A DNA stretch of 50,683 bases from Crocosphaera sp. (lineage in GTDB: Bacteria; Cyanobacteriota; Cyanobacteriia; Cyanobacteriales; Microcystaceae), in the NCBI GenBank assembly GCA_030065205.1, contig JASJDN010000020.1, positions 1 to 50,683 of the forward strand. Reading direction: 5' to 3'. The position numbers and the translations under genes were made by a program. The notes beneath the pieces were generated by a model. That model was given only the letters and a program-made list of their open reading frames with translations, searched no databases and had not been told where the DNA came from. Shown here one piece after another: positions 27,127 to 35,070 of this stretch (within the stretch, counting starts at the first letter, position 1; each line of letters starts with the position of its first letter).

Positions 27127-27363
27127 CTAATTAACCCGCAACCAACTTGCATAATTCACTAAAGCATCTTTAGACCCAAGAAATAAAGAATAAATTCCCC
27201 AAGCAAAATATAACCAAGCCAGAGCAACTAAAAAATCATCCAATGCTTCCAATAAATCAACAATGATAATAATACTTGATTCTACTTGTCCTCTTGCTAC
27301 TTCATTTCCTGTGGCTACTCTGGCAAAAACCTTGAAAGTCTCAACAGTTCCCAAACCAAACAT
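27127..27363 (-). CDS. Short membrane protein, apparently truncated UPF0114/YqhA-like
   Basis: 78 residues with one clear membrane helix (ALDDFLVALAWLYFAWGIYSLFLG) and a preceding semi-hydrophobic stretch (QVESSIIIIVDLLEAL). The text L-G-x-V-E-T-F, then D-x-F-L-V-A-L-x-x-x-x-F-x-x-G-I-Y-x-L-F, then W-L-R-V resembles the middle of UPF0114 (YqhA) proteins, which are about 160 residues with four segments. Both the first segment and the part after W-L-R are missing, so this is either a shortened member or a relic. It ends 49 bp before the DUF202-symporter gene on the same strand and could be its leader gene. Assignment is tentative. Confidence 0.45.
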   Translation of the reverse strand: MFGLGTVETFKVFARVATGNEVARGQVESSIIIIVDLLEALDDFLVALAWLYFAWGIYSLFLGSKDALVNYASWLRVN

Positions 27364-27420
27364 AAATAAAGTAGAATTATATTATAATTAAAGTGATTCC
27401 GTGATTAAGGGTTAGTGATT

Positions 27421-28011
27421 ATGGTTGTTACCTCTCAAATAATGTCCTTAGAGGATTATTTTAACTATGACGATGATACAGAGACTCGCTACGAACTAGA
27501 AGATGGAGAGTTATTAATTATGCCCCCTGAAAGTGACTTAAATCTTCGTATTGCCTCGTTTTTATTTGCTTATTTTGTGATGCAAGGCGTTCCATCCTAT
27601 CGTTTAAGAATTGGCACAGAAATTGTCGTAACAGGAACCAGAGTAACGGTACGTTTACCTGATTTAATGATATTAACAGAAGAATTAGCAACAGCTTTAA
27701 AATCAGCCAGCCGTTCAACAGTTACAATGGATATGCCACCCCCTCAGTTAGTAGTAGAAATTGTGTCACCAGGGAAAAGAAATAGAGATAGGGATTATCG
27801 TTATAAGCGATCGCAATATCAAGCCAGAGGCATTTCTCAATATTGGATTATTGATCCTATCGAACAACAAATTACGGTATTAAGTTTAGTAGAAGGATTA
27901 TACGAAGAAGCAATATTCAAAGGAGATAATGTGATCGCTTCACCCATATTATCAGCGTTAAATGCAACATCTCAGCTAACAGTAACCAAGGTTTTACAAC
28001 AAAGATTTTAA
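27421..28011 (+). CDS. Uma2 family protein (DUF820, PD-(D/E)XK nuclease fold)
   Basis: 196 residues from ATG 27421; a GTG two codons upstream is in frame. Features of the family: YELEDGELLIMPPESDLNLRI, RIGTEIVVTG, VRLPDLMIL (the P-D acidic residue), PPPQLVVEIVSPG (E-x-V motif), RDYRYKRSQYQARGISQYWIIDP. The restriction-endonuclease fold and active-site acids are intact. Uma2 genes are present in tens of copies in many cyanobacteria, often near transposons. Their role is unknown, with nuclease activity only inferred. It is followed by transposase debris. Confidence 0.88.
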   Translation: MVVTSQIMSLEDYFNYDDDTETRYELEDGELLIMPPESDLNLRIASFLFAYFVMQGVPSYRLRIGTEIVVTGTRVTVRLPDLMILTEELATALKSASRSTVTMDMPPPQLVVEIVSPGKRNRDRDYRYKRSQYQARGISQYWIIDPIEQQITVLSLVEGLYEEAIFKGDNVIASPILSALNATSQLTVTKVLQQRF

Positions 28012-28079
28012 AGATTAAAGAAAAGTACGATGAGAATAAATGATTTTATGGTTCTACAATAGTCAAATAGTATTAGTAT

Positions 28080-28110
28080 GTAGGTTGGGTAGAGGAACGA
28101 AACCCAACAA
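28080..28110. repeat. Short palindromic dispersed repeat (TTGGGT / ACCCAA type)
   Basis: GTAGGTTGGGT, a short AGAGGAACGA centre and AACCCAACA form a stem. This sequence type recurs widely in cyanobacterial genomes as far as I recall. Here it sits inside the IS remnant. Confidence 0.5.
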
Positions 28111-28124
28111 TCATTAATAGTAAA

Positions 28125-28382
28125 AATCTAGGTGAAGGAACTTTAAAGTTAGTACATTGGCTACTTAAAGCTAACTCGTTTTTCCCGAAAACAGTTAGAA
28201 CTATAAGAAATTGGTTCGGAGAAATTGTTGGTTATTTTGAAAGAAGAACAACCAACGCAGTCGTGGAAGGAATTAATAACCGATTGAAAGTTTTAAAACG
28301 TTGCGGTTTTGGTTTTAGGAATGTAAATAACTTCAAAAATAGAGCTTTATTATTTTGGCATATAACTGATAGTTTAGCATAG
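28125..28382 (+). pseudogene. C-terminal fragment of an ISL3-family transposase
   Basis: Frame open from about 28125 to TAG 28380-28382, about 85 residues with no start. TVRTIRNWFGEIVGYFERR, TTNAVVEGINNRLKVLKR (the Glu of the DDE triad in V-E-G-x-N-N-x-x-K), CGFGFRNVNNFKNRALLFW and HITDSLA are the conserved end of ISL3/IS204/IS1001-type transposases. The first two catalytic Asp regions are missing, so it is dead. Confidence 0.75.
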
Positions 28383-28406
28383 TATATACTGTAGAACCAA
28401 AAAACA

Positions 28407-28472
28407 GAGGAAGTAGCGATCGCCACAGGATATACAGTGCAATGGATTCGAGATACATTTGTTCTTAGCTAA
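28407..28472 (+). pseudogene. Fragment resembling the N-terminal HTH of an IS630-type transposase
   Basis: EEVAIATGYTVQWIRDT is read in frame before a TAA at 28470-28472. It looks like the helix-turn-helix of IS630-family transposases (E-V-A-x-x-x-G-x-x-x-x-x-V-x-x-I). Only about 20 residues remain, so the call is weak. It directly abuts the ISL3 remnant. Confidence 0.35.
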
Positions 28473-28626
28473 CAACTGCGAGGTGTTTCTACCAATTTTA
28501 GCGGTTTTTAGCCTATAAAGCTGATCTTTTTTCCTCATCGAATATGGCTGTAACCTTTTAACGAAGAGGGTTTTGTTTTTATTCAGCAAACCCTAAATAG
28601 TTTCTTTCTCCGAACTCCGAACCCTC
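28473..28626. other. Gap downstream of the binding-protein gene
   Basis: No gene is visible. A weak pair AGGGTTT (28567-28573) / AAACCCT (28588-28594) could be a terminator hairpin for the minus-strand sbcC operon, but no T-run follows it on that strand. Confidence 0.3.
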
Positions 28627-29979
28627 CTAAACAAACCCAAAAATTCGAGGACCATTAGCACGAATCGGAAATTGATTCAAATAGGCCACTGGGTTACTCG
28701 GATCAAACGATCGCCCGTCAATAAAAGCGGTGCTAGTTTCTGTTTTCATACTATCATTAGGTAGGGGAATATTTAACACCTCAGCTACCTCTTCATAGAT
28801 GGTAATGGGATAAATTTTATCTAATAATTGATCAGCTTCTTTTGGATAGTCATAAATAGCTAAATCATGCCAACGAATCATCTGGGTTAACATCCAAATA
28901 GCATGGGAACGCCAAGGATAATTAGCATGATCATTTTCTCCCAAATAACCCGCCTCCCGATGATGAAAAATAGTATAATCGGGTATGGATTGCTGATATT
29001 TTTCAGAGGTTTCATAACTATAAGAATAATTCCCCGTTATTGTGGATTCAATCAAACCAGTATCCAGGTTTAAATAATTAGGTTGTGCTAAGATAGTAGC
29101 AATTTCTGTCTGATTATCCAAGCGATCGCAATATTGACAAGCTTCGATTAAAGCAGCCATTAACGCCCTAGTTGTCTTCGGATGTTTCCTCGCCCAACCG
29201 TCCATAGTGGCTAAAATTTTATTAGGATGGCCTTGCCAAATATCCCGACTAATATAACTAACAAATCCTGCTTTTTCAAGTACCGTTTGTTCATTCCAAG
29301 GGGAAGACGCGCTATAACCATCAATAATTCCCGCTTGCAATTTATAGATCATTTGAGACGCAGGAAACTCCACTAATTCTACTTCGTTTTGAGGCAATAA
29401 ACCGATAGCAGATAACCAATAGCGAGTCAAATAAGCGTCAGTGGAAAAAGGGGAATCAACCGCAAAATTAACAGGAGTTTCACGGTTTCGCCAGTAGCGT
29501 CTAATATTCTCTTCAAAATCAGTAAAATTGAAATAATCCACCGATGGCCGTATACCTGCTTCCCAAGCTTTTTGGGTTATCGTAATCGCACTACCATTAA
29601 GATTAAGAGTCATCAAAGAAATTAAAGGGGCTTCTTCCTCTCCTAATTGTGCCAACATAGGAAAAGCATAGGGAAGTTGTCCTGCGTCCATTTTCCACCC
29701 TATTAACTCTTCTTTTACCCCTTCCCATGTTTCAAGTCGTTTTAGGGTAACAGACAAGCCATAACGCTCAAAAAATCCCTTTTCCTGAGCAATAATTAAG
29801 GGGGCTGCATCCCCATTCGGCACATATCCGAGAATTAGGTTAGACTTTTCTAAGGGTCCAAAATCTACATTGGTTTTTTGCTTGTTATTGAAGGAGAAAA
29901 TATCAGTATTACTACAAGCTGCAATCCCTAAGCTTGCTAACCCTAAACCACTGTATTTAATAAAATTGCGACGTTTCAT
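28627..29979 (-). CDS. NrtA/CmpA-type ABC transporter substrate-binding lipoprotein
   Basis: 450 residues, the usual length of cyanobacterial nitrate (NrtA) and bicarbonate (CmpA) binding proteins. The N-terminus is a twin-arginine lipoprotein signal (KRRNFIKYSG, then GIAAC). The body has LILGYVPNGDAAPLIIAQEKGFF, GWKMDAGQLPYAFPM, SPFSTDAYLTRYWLSAIGL, GIIDGYSASSPWNEQ and the C-terminal FIDGRSFDPSNPVAYLN, all recognisable in the family. Sequence alone does not separate nitrate, nitrite, bicarbonate or another ligand. No permease or ATPase gene is near. It is instead the last gene after sbcC and a small secreted protein, an unusual place, so it may serve as a detached sensor or an orphan binding protein. 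Confidence 0.83.
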   Translation of the reverse strand: MKRRNFIKYSGLGLASLGIAACSNTDIFSFNNKQKTNVDFGPLEKSNLILGYVPNGDAAPLIIAQEKGFFERYGLSVTLKRLETWEGVKEELIGWKMDAGQLPYAFPMLAQLGEEEAPLISLMTLNLNGSAITITQKAWEAGIRPSVDYFNFTDFEENIRRYWRNRETPVNFAVDSPFSTDAYLTRYWLSAIGLLPQNEVELVEFPASQMIYKLQAGIIDGYSASSPWNEQTVLEKAGFVSYISRDIWQGHPNKILATMDGWARKHPKTTRALMAALIEACQYCDRLDNQTEIATILAQPNYLNLDTGLIESTITGNYSYSYETSEKYQQSIPDYTIFHHREAGYLGENDHANYPWRSHAIWMLTQMIRWHDLAIYDYPKEADQLLDKIYPITIYEEVAEVLNIPLPNDSMKTETSTAFIDGRSFDPSNPVAYLNQFPIRANGPRIFGFV

Positions 29980-30008
29980 AAATAATTTTAATTAATAATT
30001 TTGTATTT

Positions 30009-30380
30009 TTAAAAATCAATAAAAGGACTCACATCCTGCGCCGGACATCCAGCTAAAGCTGCTAAATTAATGGACTTTTCTCCCAGACTAGATGGGACAT
30101 AAGTGTAAGCTAAATCGACTCCTTGATTATTAATGGACAGTTGCCAGAAATTTTGATAACCAGCAGTTCCGACAGAAATAGATTGAATTGTAGCAGGTTG
30201 AGGTATGGTTTCGCCACAGGGTTCGCAAAAAAGATAAATTAATTGATTTAATTTAAGGAAACTTGCTGCTTTTAACGCTTGTTCTTTATCTACATAAGAA
30301 CATTGATCACCATAAGCTATCTGAGTTAAAAATAAAGTAATAGTAAGGGCTAAAGAAATAATTTTTAAGCATTTGAACAT
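30009..30380 (-). CDS. Small secreted four-Cys protein, unrecognised
   Basis: 123 residues. A signal peptide (hydrophobic stretch LKIISLALTITLFLTQIAYG) ends near residue 24. The mature part has Cys in DQCSYV, two in LFCEPCGE, and one in AGCPAQD: four in all, enough for two disulfides or a redox C-x-x-C (F-C-E-P-C-G). I do not recognise the family. It begins 2 bp after the sbcC stop and ends 29 bp before the binding-protein gene, so it is translated in the same operon. A periplasmic location alongside the binding protein is likely. Confidence 0.7.
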   Translation of the reverse strand: MFKCLKIISLALTITLFLTQIAYGDQCSYVDKEQALKAASFLKLNQLIYLFCEPCGETIPQPATIQSISVGTAGYQNFWQLSINNQGVDLAYTYVPSSLGEKSINLAALAGCPAQDVSPFIDF

Positions 30381-30382
30381 GG

Positions 30383-33300
30383 TTAACTCACTAAGTTTAT
30401 TTTTGATCCTTGATTCGTTTTGTACACTTCTATACGGTGTTGAAAGGCTTCTTTAAATTGGGGCATATGGGTCACTGCTAAAATACAAGAAAAGTCCGAA
30501 GAAATGGCATTAATTGCTGCAATTAAACGCTCACACCCTTGTGCATCTTGAGTGCCAAAACCTTCGTCAATAATTAACATTTGTAATGTGGTTCCTGCCC
30601 GTTGTGCTAATAATTTAGCTAAGGCTAAACGAACAGAAAAATTAATCCTAAATGCTTCACCACCTGAATAAGTTTCATAAGCGCGAGTTCCTTTTGCATC
30701 AGAAATGATAATGTCTAATGTATCGATCATTTTAGCAGATTTTTTTCGAGAGCTGCCACTTTTCCCTGCTCGTTGTGTTACAAATCTAATATGTAATTGA
30801 TTTCCTGTTAACCGTGATAAAATTTGATTGGTTTCTGTTTCTAACTGTGGTAAAACGTTTTCAATCATCAATAATTGAATACCATTCTTACTAAAAGCTT
30901 TGGTTAATTCTGTATAAACTCGATACTGTCTACGAACTTTATTATATTCTTTTTCTTGTTCTTCTCGATCTTTTTTCAACGTTTCTAGTTGTGACAAAGA
31001 TTGGTCAAGTCTTCCTTTTTGAGCAAGCAAATTATCTAATATTTCCCGTTGTTGTTTGATCTTTATTTCTAAGGTTTCAATTTCTTCACTGTAATCTTCA
31101 ATGGTTTCTAGCTGATTTGATAATTGTTGGATGAATTTTTCTGTATCTTTTTGTTCTTCCTGATTATTATTGATTTTAACCTCAAGATTTTTGAATTGTT
31201 CTAGCAATTGAGGATAGTCTTGTTTAATCTCTTGTAATTTTTGATAATCAACAACACAAGATTGAGATTTGCGAATATAGTTAGATATTCTTTGATGATA
31301 CCCCCGCTCATAGTTTAAACTATTTAATTCTTCTTCTATTGTATTGATCTTTTGTTGTAATTCTGAATCAGTTTCTAAGTTTTTAATTTCTGTTCCTAAC
31401 TTGTCAATTCTAGTAATAATTTCGGGTTTTTGTTGCTGTATCTTCTTTCGATTACGGATAGCATCTTCTATTCTTGCTTGTTTGATTTCTGCCCATCTTA
31501 ACCGTTCAACTTCTCCCCTTTCTAACGCATGATTTTGTTCGTCGTAATTTAGTTCTCTCAATCTTTTATTAATGATTTTAATGTCATTTTGTGTATTAAT
31601 TCCGTAAGTTTTGGTACTGATTAAATTATCAACATTTTCTTTTTCTTTAAGTATCTTTTTGAGTTTTGTTTTCACTTCTGCTGATTGCTCCAGTTGGGCT
31701 TCTATTCTAGAAAATTCTTGTTGCACATTTCCTGATCTTTTGAGGCTATTTTCTAATTTTTTTTCCTCGGATATTAATGATTTAATATCGCGCTTAATAA
31801 CCGAAATTTCTTCTTGTAAAAACCAAATTTGCTCTTGAAATTTTTGTTGTTGTGTATTGGTTTTGTCAATAACGTTATGACGGCGATTTTCATCTAATTC
31901 TTGCTCACATAAGGGACAAGTAGAATCTGGATTATTTAATAAATTTATTTTTTGTTGTAGTTCTTCTATTTTTTCGGTATAATTTCGCTGATTAACTATA
32001 AGTTTTTCTTGTGTTAATCTTTTTTCTTGTGATTTCTCTTTAACTCGTTTCTGATAAACTTTTTGATTATCAATTTCTTGAATTTTGTTATCCAATTCTA
32101 GCAAAATTTGTCGTCTTTCGGGTATTTTTGCTAATTCTTGATTATATTGATGTTCCAGAACTTCAAATTGTTCAATTTTTGCTTCTAAATTAGCTTTCAT
32201 TCTTTCTAGTTCTGTTTCTAAATTTTGTTTTTCTTTTAATAAAGGTGTTACCATATGTTGTAATTTATCTAATTCTTTTAAACGTTGTCGATGCTCATTT
32301 AATTTTTGAACTGCTACTTCAATGTCTTCAGATTGATTGATTGTTTTTTGCAATTCTTTCTCTTGTTCTTCTAATTGTTCTAAACGAGTTTGTTGTTGAC
32401 GAATTTGCAATTGTAATTGATTATTTCTTTTGAAAATTTCTTGTTCTATTTTTTGTTTTTTCTGTTGAATATCTTGAAACAATTGAAATTGATGGCATAA
32501 GTTTTCTTCTTCTTTTTGTAAGAGTAATAACTCTTCGTATTTTTCAGTAATCTCTTGTTCTTGATTAAGTATTTTTTCTGCTTCGTTAATTTTTTGGGTT
32601 AATTGTAACCCTTCTTGTTGGAATTGTTTAGATTCTTTTTCTAAGGTTTGCTGTTTATTTTGATGCCATGTAAACTGTTCTAACCAGGCTTGACGATGAC
32701 TATCTTTTTGTTTAATAGTTTGTAATTTTTCTCTATCTACTTGTTGTAATTTTTGTAATTTTTGAATCTCTTGGTTAACATTTTTTTGCTCAGTATTAAC
32801 ATTTTTCTTCTCTTCTATCTGTTGTTGAAGTCTATCTAAATTTAATTTAATTTGCTCTGCTTGGATTTTATGTTTCTTGGATAAATCTTTTGCTTTTTCT
32901 GATAATTTTTCATACTGATCTAATTTTAATAACTCAGCTAATACTTTTTTTCTTTCTGTCGCACCTCTTAACATAAATTCATCAGCCCTTCCTTGACGTA
33001 AATAGGCTGAATTGATAAAAGTATCATAATCTAATTTTAATGTAGCAACAATAATCTCTTGAGTATCCCTAACCCTTTTTGCACTTAAAGAAATAAATTG
33101 ATTTCCACTATTAACTTGAAAATCTAAGGTAGGACTTTTTCCCCGTTGACGACTACGAATAATTCGATAATTTTGTTCGTAAGAAATAAACTCGAAATCA
33201 ACCCTAACATAGTCAGCAGTGGTATGAATTATATCATCATCGGAAGCCGTGCGACTTTTACCCCAAATTGCCCAGGTTATTGCTTCTAATAAAGAGGATT

Positions 33301-33409
33301 TTCCTGCTCCATTTGCCCCACAAATACAAGCCGTATGTAACCCCCGAAAATCAAGGATAATTTCTCGATAACTCAAAAAGTTTTTCAGGGTAAGTTGCAA
33401 AGGAATCAT
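30383..33409 (-). CDS. sbcC: SbcC/Rad50-type DNA repair ATPase
   Basis: 1008 residues. SbcC works with SbcD (Mre11) as an ATP-dependent nuclease that opens hairpins and trims blocked DNA ends. Walker A is ICGANGAGKSSLLEA near 29-43 and the Q-loop region is YLRQGRADEF. Two long coiled coils, very rich in Gln, Glu and Lys, flank a zinc hook CPLC at residues 498-501. The C-terminal lobe has signature YSGGEAFRINFSVRLALAKL and Walker B LIIDEGFGTQD. No sbcD is adjacent, so its partner must be elsewhere. It leads a three-gene operon with two envelope-protein genes. Confidence 0.93.
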   Translation of the reverse strand: MIPLQLTLKNFLSYREIILDFRGLHTACICGANGAGKSSLLEAITWAIWGKSRTASDDDIIHTTADYVRVDFEFISYEQNYRIIRSRQRGKSPTLDFQVNSGNQFISLSAKRVRDTQEIIVATLKLDYDTFINSAYLRQGRADEFMLRGATERKKVLAELLKLDQYEKLSEKAKDLSKKHKIQAEQIKLNLDRLQQQIEEKKNVNTEQKNVNQEIQKLQKLQQVDREKLQTIKQKDSHRQAWLEQFTWHQNKQQTLEKESKQFQQEGLQLTQKINEAEKILNQEQEITEKYEELLLLQKEEENLCHQFQLFQDIQQKKQKIEQEIFKRNNQLQLQIRQQQTRLEQLEEQEKELQKTINQSEDIEVAVQKLNEHRQRLKELDKLQHMVTPLLKEKQNLETELERMKANLEAKIEQFEVLEHQYNQELAKIPERRQILLELDNKIQEIDNQKVYQKRVKEKSQEKRLTQEKLIVNQRNYTEKIEELQQKINLLNNPDSTCPLCEQELDENRRHNVIDKTNTQQQKFQEQIWFLQEEISVIKRDIKSLISEEKKLENSLKRSGNVQQEFSRIEAQLEQSAEVKTKLKKILKEKENVDNLISTKTYGINTQNDIKIINKRLRELNYDEQNHALERGEVERLRWAEIKQARIEDAIRNRKKIQQQKPEIITRIDKLGTEIKNLETDSELQQKINTIEEELNSLNYERGYHQRISNYIRKSQSCVVDYQKLQEIKQDYPQLLEQFKNLEVKINNNQEEQKDTEKFIQQLSNQLETIEDYSEEIETLEIKIKQQREILDNLLAQKGRLDQSLSQLETLKKDREEQEKEYNKVRRQYRVYTELTKAFSKNGIQLLMIENVLPQLETETNQILSRLTGNQLHIRFVTQRAGKSGSSRKKSAKMIDTLDIIISDAKGTRAYETYSGGEAFRINFSVRLALAKLLAQRAGTTLQMLIIDEGFGTQDAQGCERLIAAINAISSDFSCILAVTHMPQFKEAFQHRIEVYKTNQGSKINLVS

Positions 33410-33522
33410 ATTAACAAATCAACCAGAAAAGCAATGGGTGCGAAGATATTGTTATTTAGTGTAACCAGAAAAGTTTGAGAACTTCTAGGGGGTATCTGCA
33501 AACTGTTACAATTATTGATAAT

Positions 33523-33672
33523 TTAAAAAAGATTAAAGATCATCTCAAAAGTTGGGGCTGGCAGCATTTCACCTCGAAAATCTAATAATTGAACAACAAT
33601 TAAATAAGCAACTGCTAGAAAGATAGAAATAGCCCCAGTGATAATAGCAACAATTTTACCTTGATTCATCAT
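33523..33672 (-). CDS. Small single-pass membrane protein (49 residues)
   Basis: Starts with ATG-ATG at 33672/33669 and ends with TAA at 33523. MMNQGKIVAIITGAISIFLA begins the protein; one membrane helix covers about residues 7-29 (IVAIITGAISIFLAVAYLIVV), followed by QLLDFRGEMLPAP. The sequence is orderly (helix, then L-D-F-R-G-E-M), and I recall short cyanobacterial proteins of this kind, so it is probably a real, conserved gene of unknown function. It stands alone upstream of sbcC on the same strand, 113 bp before it. Confidence 0.7.
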   Translation of the reverse strand: MMNQGKIVAIITGAISIFLAVAYLIVVQLLDFRGEMLPAPTFEMIFNLF

Positions 33673-33780
33673 TAATTAATTCTCTTTTAAACAATCTAAT
33701 TATCTATTATACTCTCTAGATTCAAATGATGTATGATAAAAACAATTAAAGTAACTTTCTGTGCAAGGAGATCAAATAAA

Positions 33781-34200
33781 ATGTCTGAACTTAGTATGAT
33801 CAAAGGTCGCTGTTTATGTGGTGCGGTCAATATTGCAACCTCTAGTATTAATCATCATGTAGCAGCCTGTCATTGTAATATGTGTCGTAAATGGGGTGGT
33901 GCAGCTTTATTGGGGGTTGAATGTAACGATGGGATCAGTTTTGAAGGGGAAGAATATATTCAGGTCTATAACTCTTCACAATGGGCCGAAAGGGGGTTTT
34001 GTAAGCAATGTGGAACTCATTTATTCTATCGATTGAAAGACGATAATCACTATCATATACCCGCAGCAATTTTTGATAATGCTGAAAATTTTATTTTTGA
34101 TACAGAAGTTTTTATAGAAGAAAAGCCGAACTATTACTCTTTTGCGAATGAAACTAAGAAAATGACAGGAGAAGAATTATTTTCTATGTTTTCGTCTTAG
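33781..34200 (+). CDS. GFA/CENP-V-type zinc protein (Mss4-like fold)
   Basis: 139 residues from ATG 33781, preceded by AAGGAG; an earlier in-frame ATG at 33733 would add 16 residues unlike the family. Zinc ligands: GRCLCGAV (two Cys), CHCNMCRKWGG (Cys-x-Cys-x-x-Cys) and FCKQCGTHLFYRL (Cys-x-x-Cys). This is the pattern of glutathione-dependent formaldehyde-activating enzyme-like proteins. Most members are not shown to act on formaldehyde, so the substrate is unknown. Length is typical. Confidence 0.85.
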   Translation: MSELSMIKGRCLCGAVNIATSSINHHVAACHCNMCRKWGGAALLGVECNDGISFEGEEYIQVYNSSQWAERGFCKQCGTHLFYRLKDDNHYHIPAAIFDNAENFIFDTEVFIEEKPNYYSFANETKKMTGEELFSMFSS

Positions 34201-34274
34201 CCACAATAATAATAACATGATGCGATCGCGTATAACTCACCCTGTAAATGTTAAAATAATAAAATTGTTAGTGA

Positions 34275-34628
<354 letters not shown>

Positions 34629-34632
34629 AAAA

Positions 34633-34659
34633 TAGGGGTCAACAACCGTTGACCCCTAC
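34633..34659. repeat. Palindromic dispersed repeat, copy 1 (probable terminator)
   Basis: AGGGGTCAAC and GTTGACCCCT form a 10-bp perfect stem around AACC. It follows the HIT gene and lies between convergent genes. Same element, in inverse orientation, as at 43935-43960. Confidence 0.75.
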
Positions 34660-34680
34660 TTATATTTTCAGTCTTATTAA

Positions 34681-35043
34681 TTAATAAAAAGCATCTAAAT
34701 CAATGGCTTTTGATCCCCCCTGCTTTAACTGTTTTAATAAGCTGTCTAGTTGAATCCAAACTAAAGCAGCAATAAAGATTGTCATGGGTAAAGAAATGGC
34801 ATAGGATAGCCAACGATCAAAGAGAAAAATCTCTAAACCCGCCGATAAAAAGACACAAATCCCAACACAAATACCAAAAAAGGGTAACTGTAACCCCGAA
34901 CCTTTTAACATTTGATCCATTGGCTTTTTCAACATTGCATGAATCTGAGACTTGAGGGTAGCTTCAAAGGCTAAACCGCAGGTAAGGCCGATGAATAAGC
35001 CGGCAACTATCAGGAAATAAGGAGGCTGAGGTAAATAGTACAT
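34681..35043 (-). CDS. Conserved small membrane protein, unknown function
   Basis: 120 residues with three membrane segments: PPYFLIVAGLFIGLTCGLAF, LPFFGICVGICVFLSAGLEI and YAISLPMTIFIAALVWIQL. An amphipathic basic stretch (LKSQIHAMLKKPMDQMLKG) lies between the first two, and the tail is KQGGSKAIDLDAFY. I do not know a named family. It lies 28 bp downstream of the ABC1 kinase gene on the same strand and probably shares its transcript, hinting at a link to membrane lipid or quinone metabolism. Confidence 0.7.
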   Translation of the reverse strand: MYYLPQPPYFLIVAGLFIGLTCGLAFEATLKSQIHAMLKKPMDQMLKGSGLQLPFFGICVGICVFLSAGLEIFLFDRWLSYAISLPMTIFIAALVWIQLDSLLKQLKQGGSKAIDLDAFY

Positions 35044-35070
35044 AAACGGCAGGGATTGAATAAGGATAGA

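Larger units (their letters stand above)
28050..28398 (+). mobile_element. Internally deleted ISL3-family insertion sequence remnant
   Basis: GGTTCTACA at 28050-28058 and its exact reverse complement TGTAGAACC at 28390-28398 bound a 349-bp stretch. The stretch holds only the C-terminal end of an ISL3-type transposase, reading toward the right end, where the stop lies 8 bp before the inverted repeat. The ends therefore fit an IS that lost most of its transposase. No target-site duplication is visible in the flanks. Confidence 0.6.

Noticed and set aside
28374..28589. 71-residue minus-strand open frame
   Set aside because: It runs across the IS end and IS630-like scrap, has no family likeness and no ribosome site; treated as chance.
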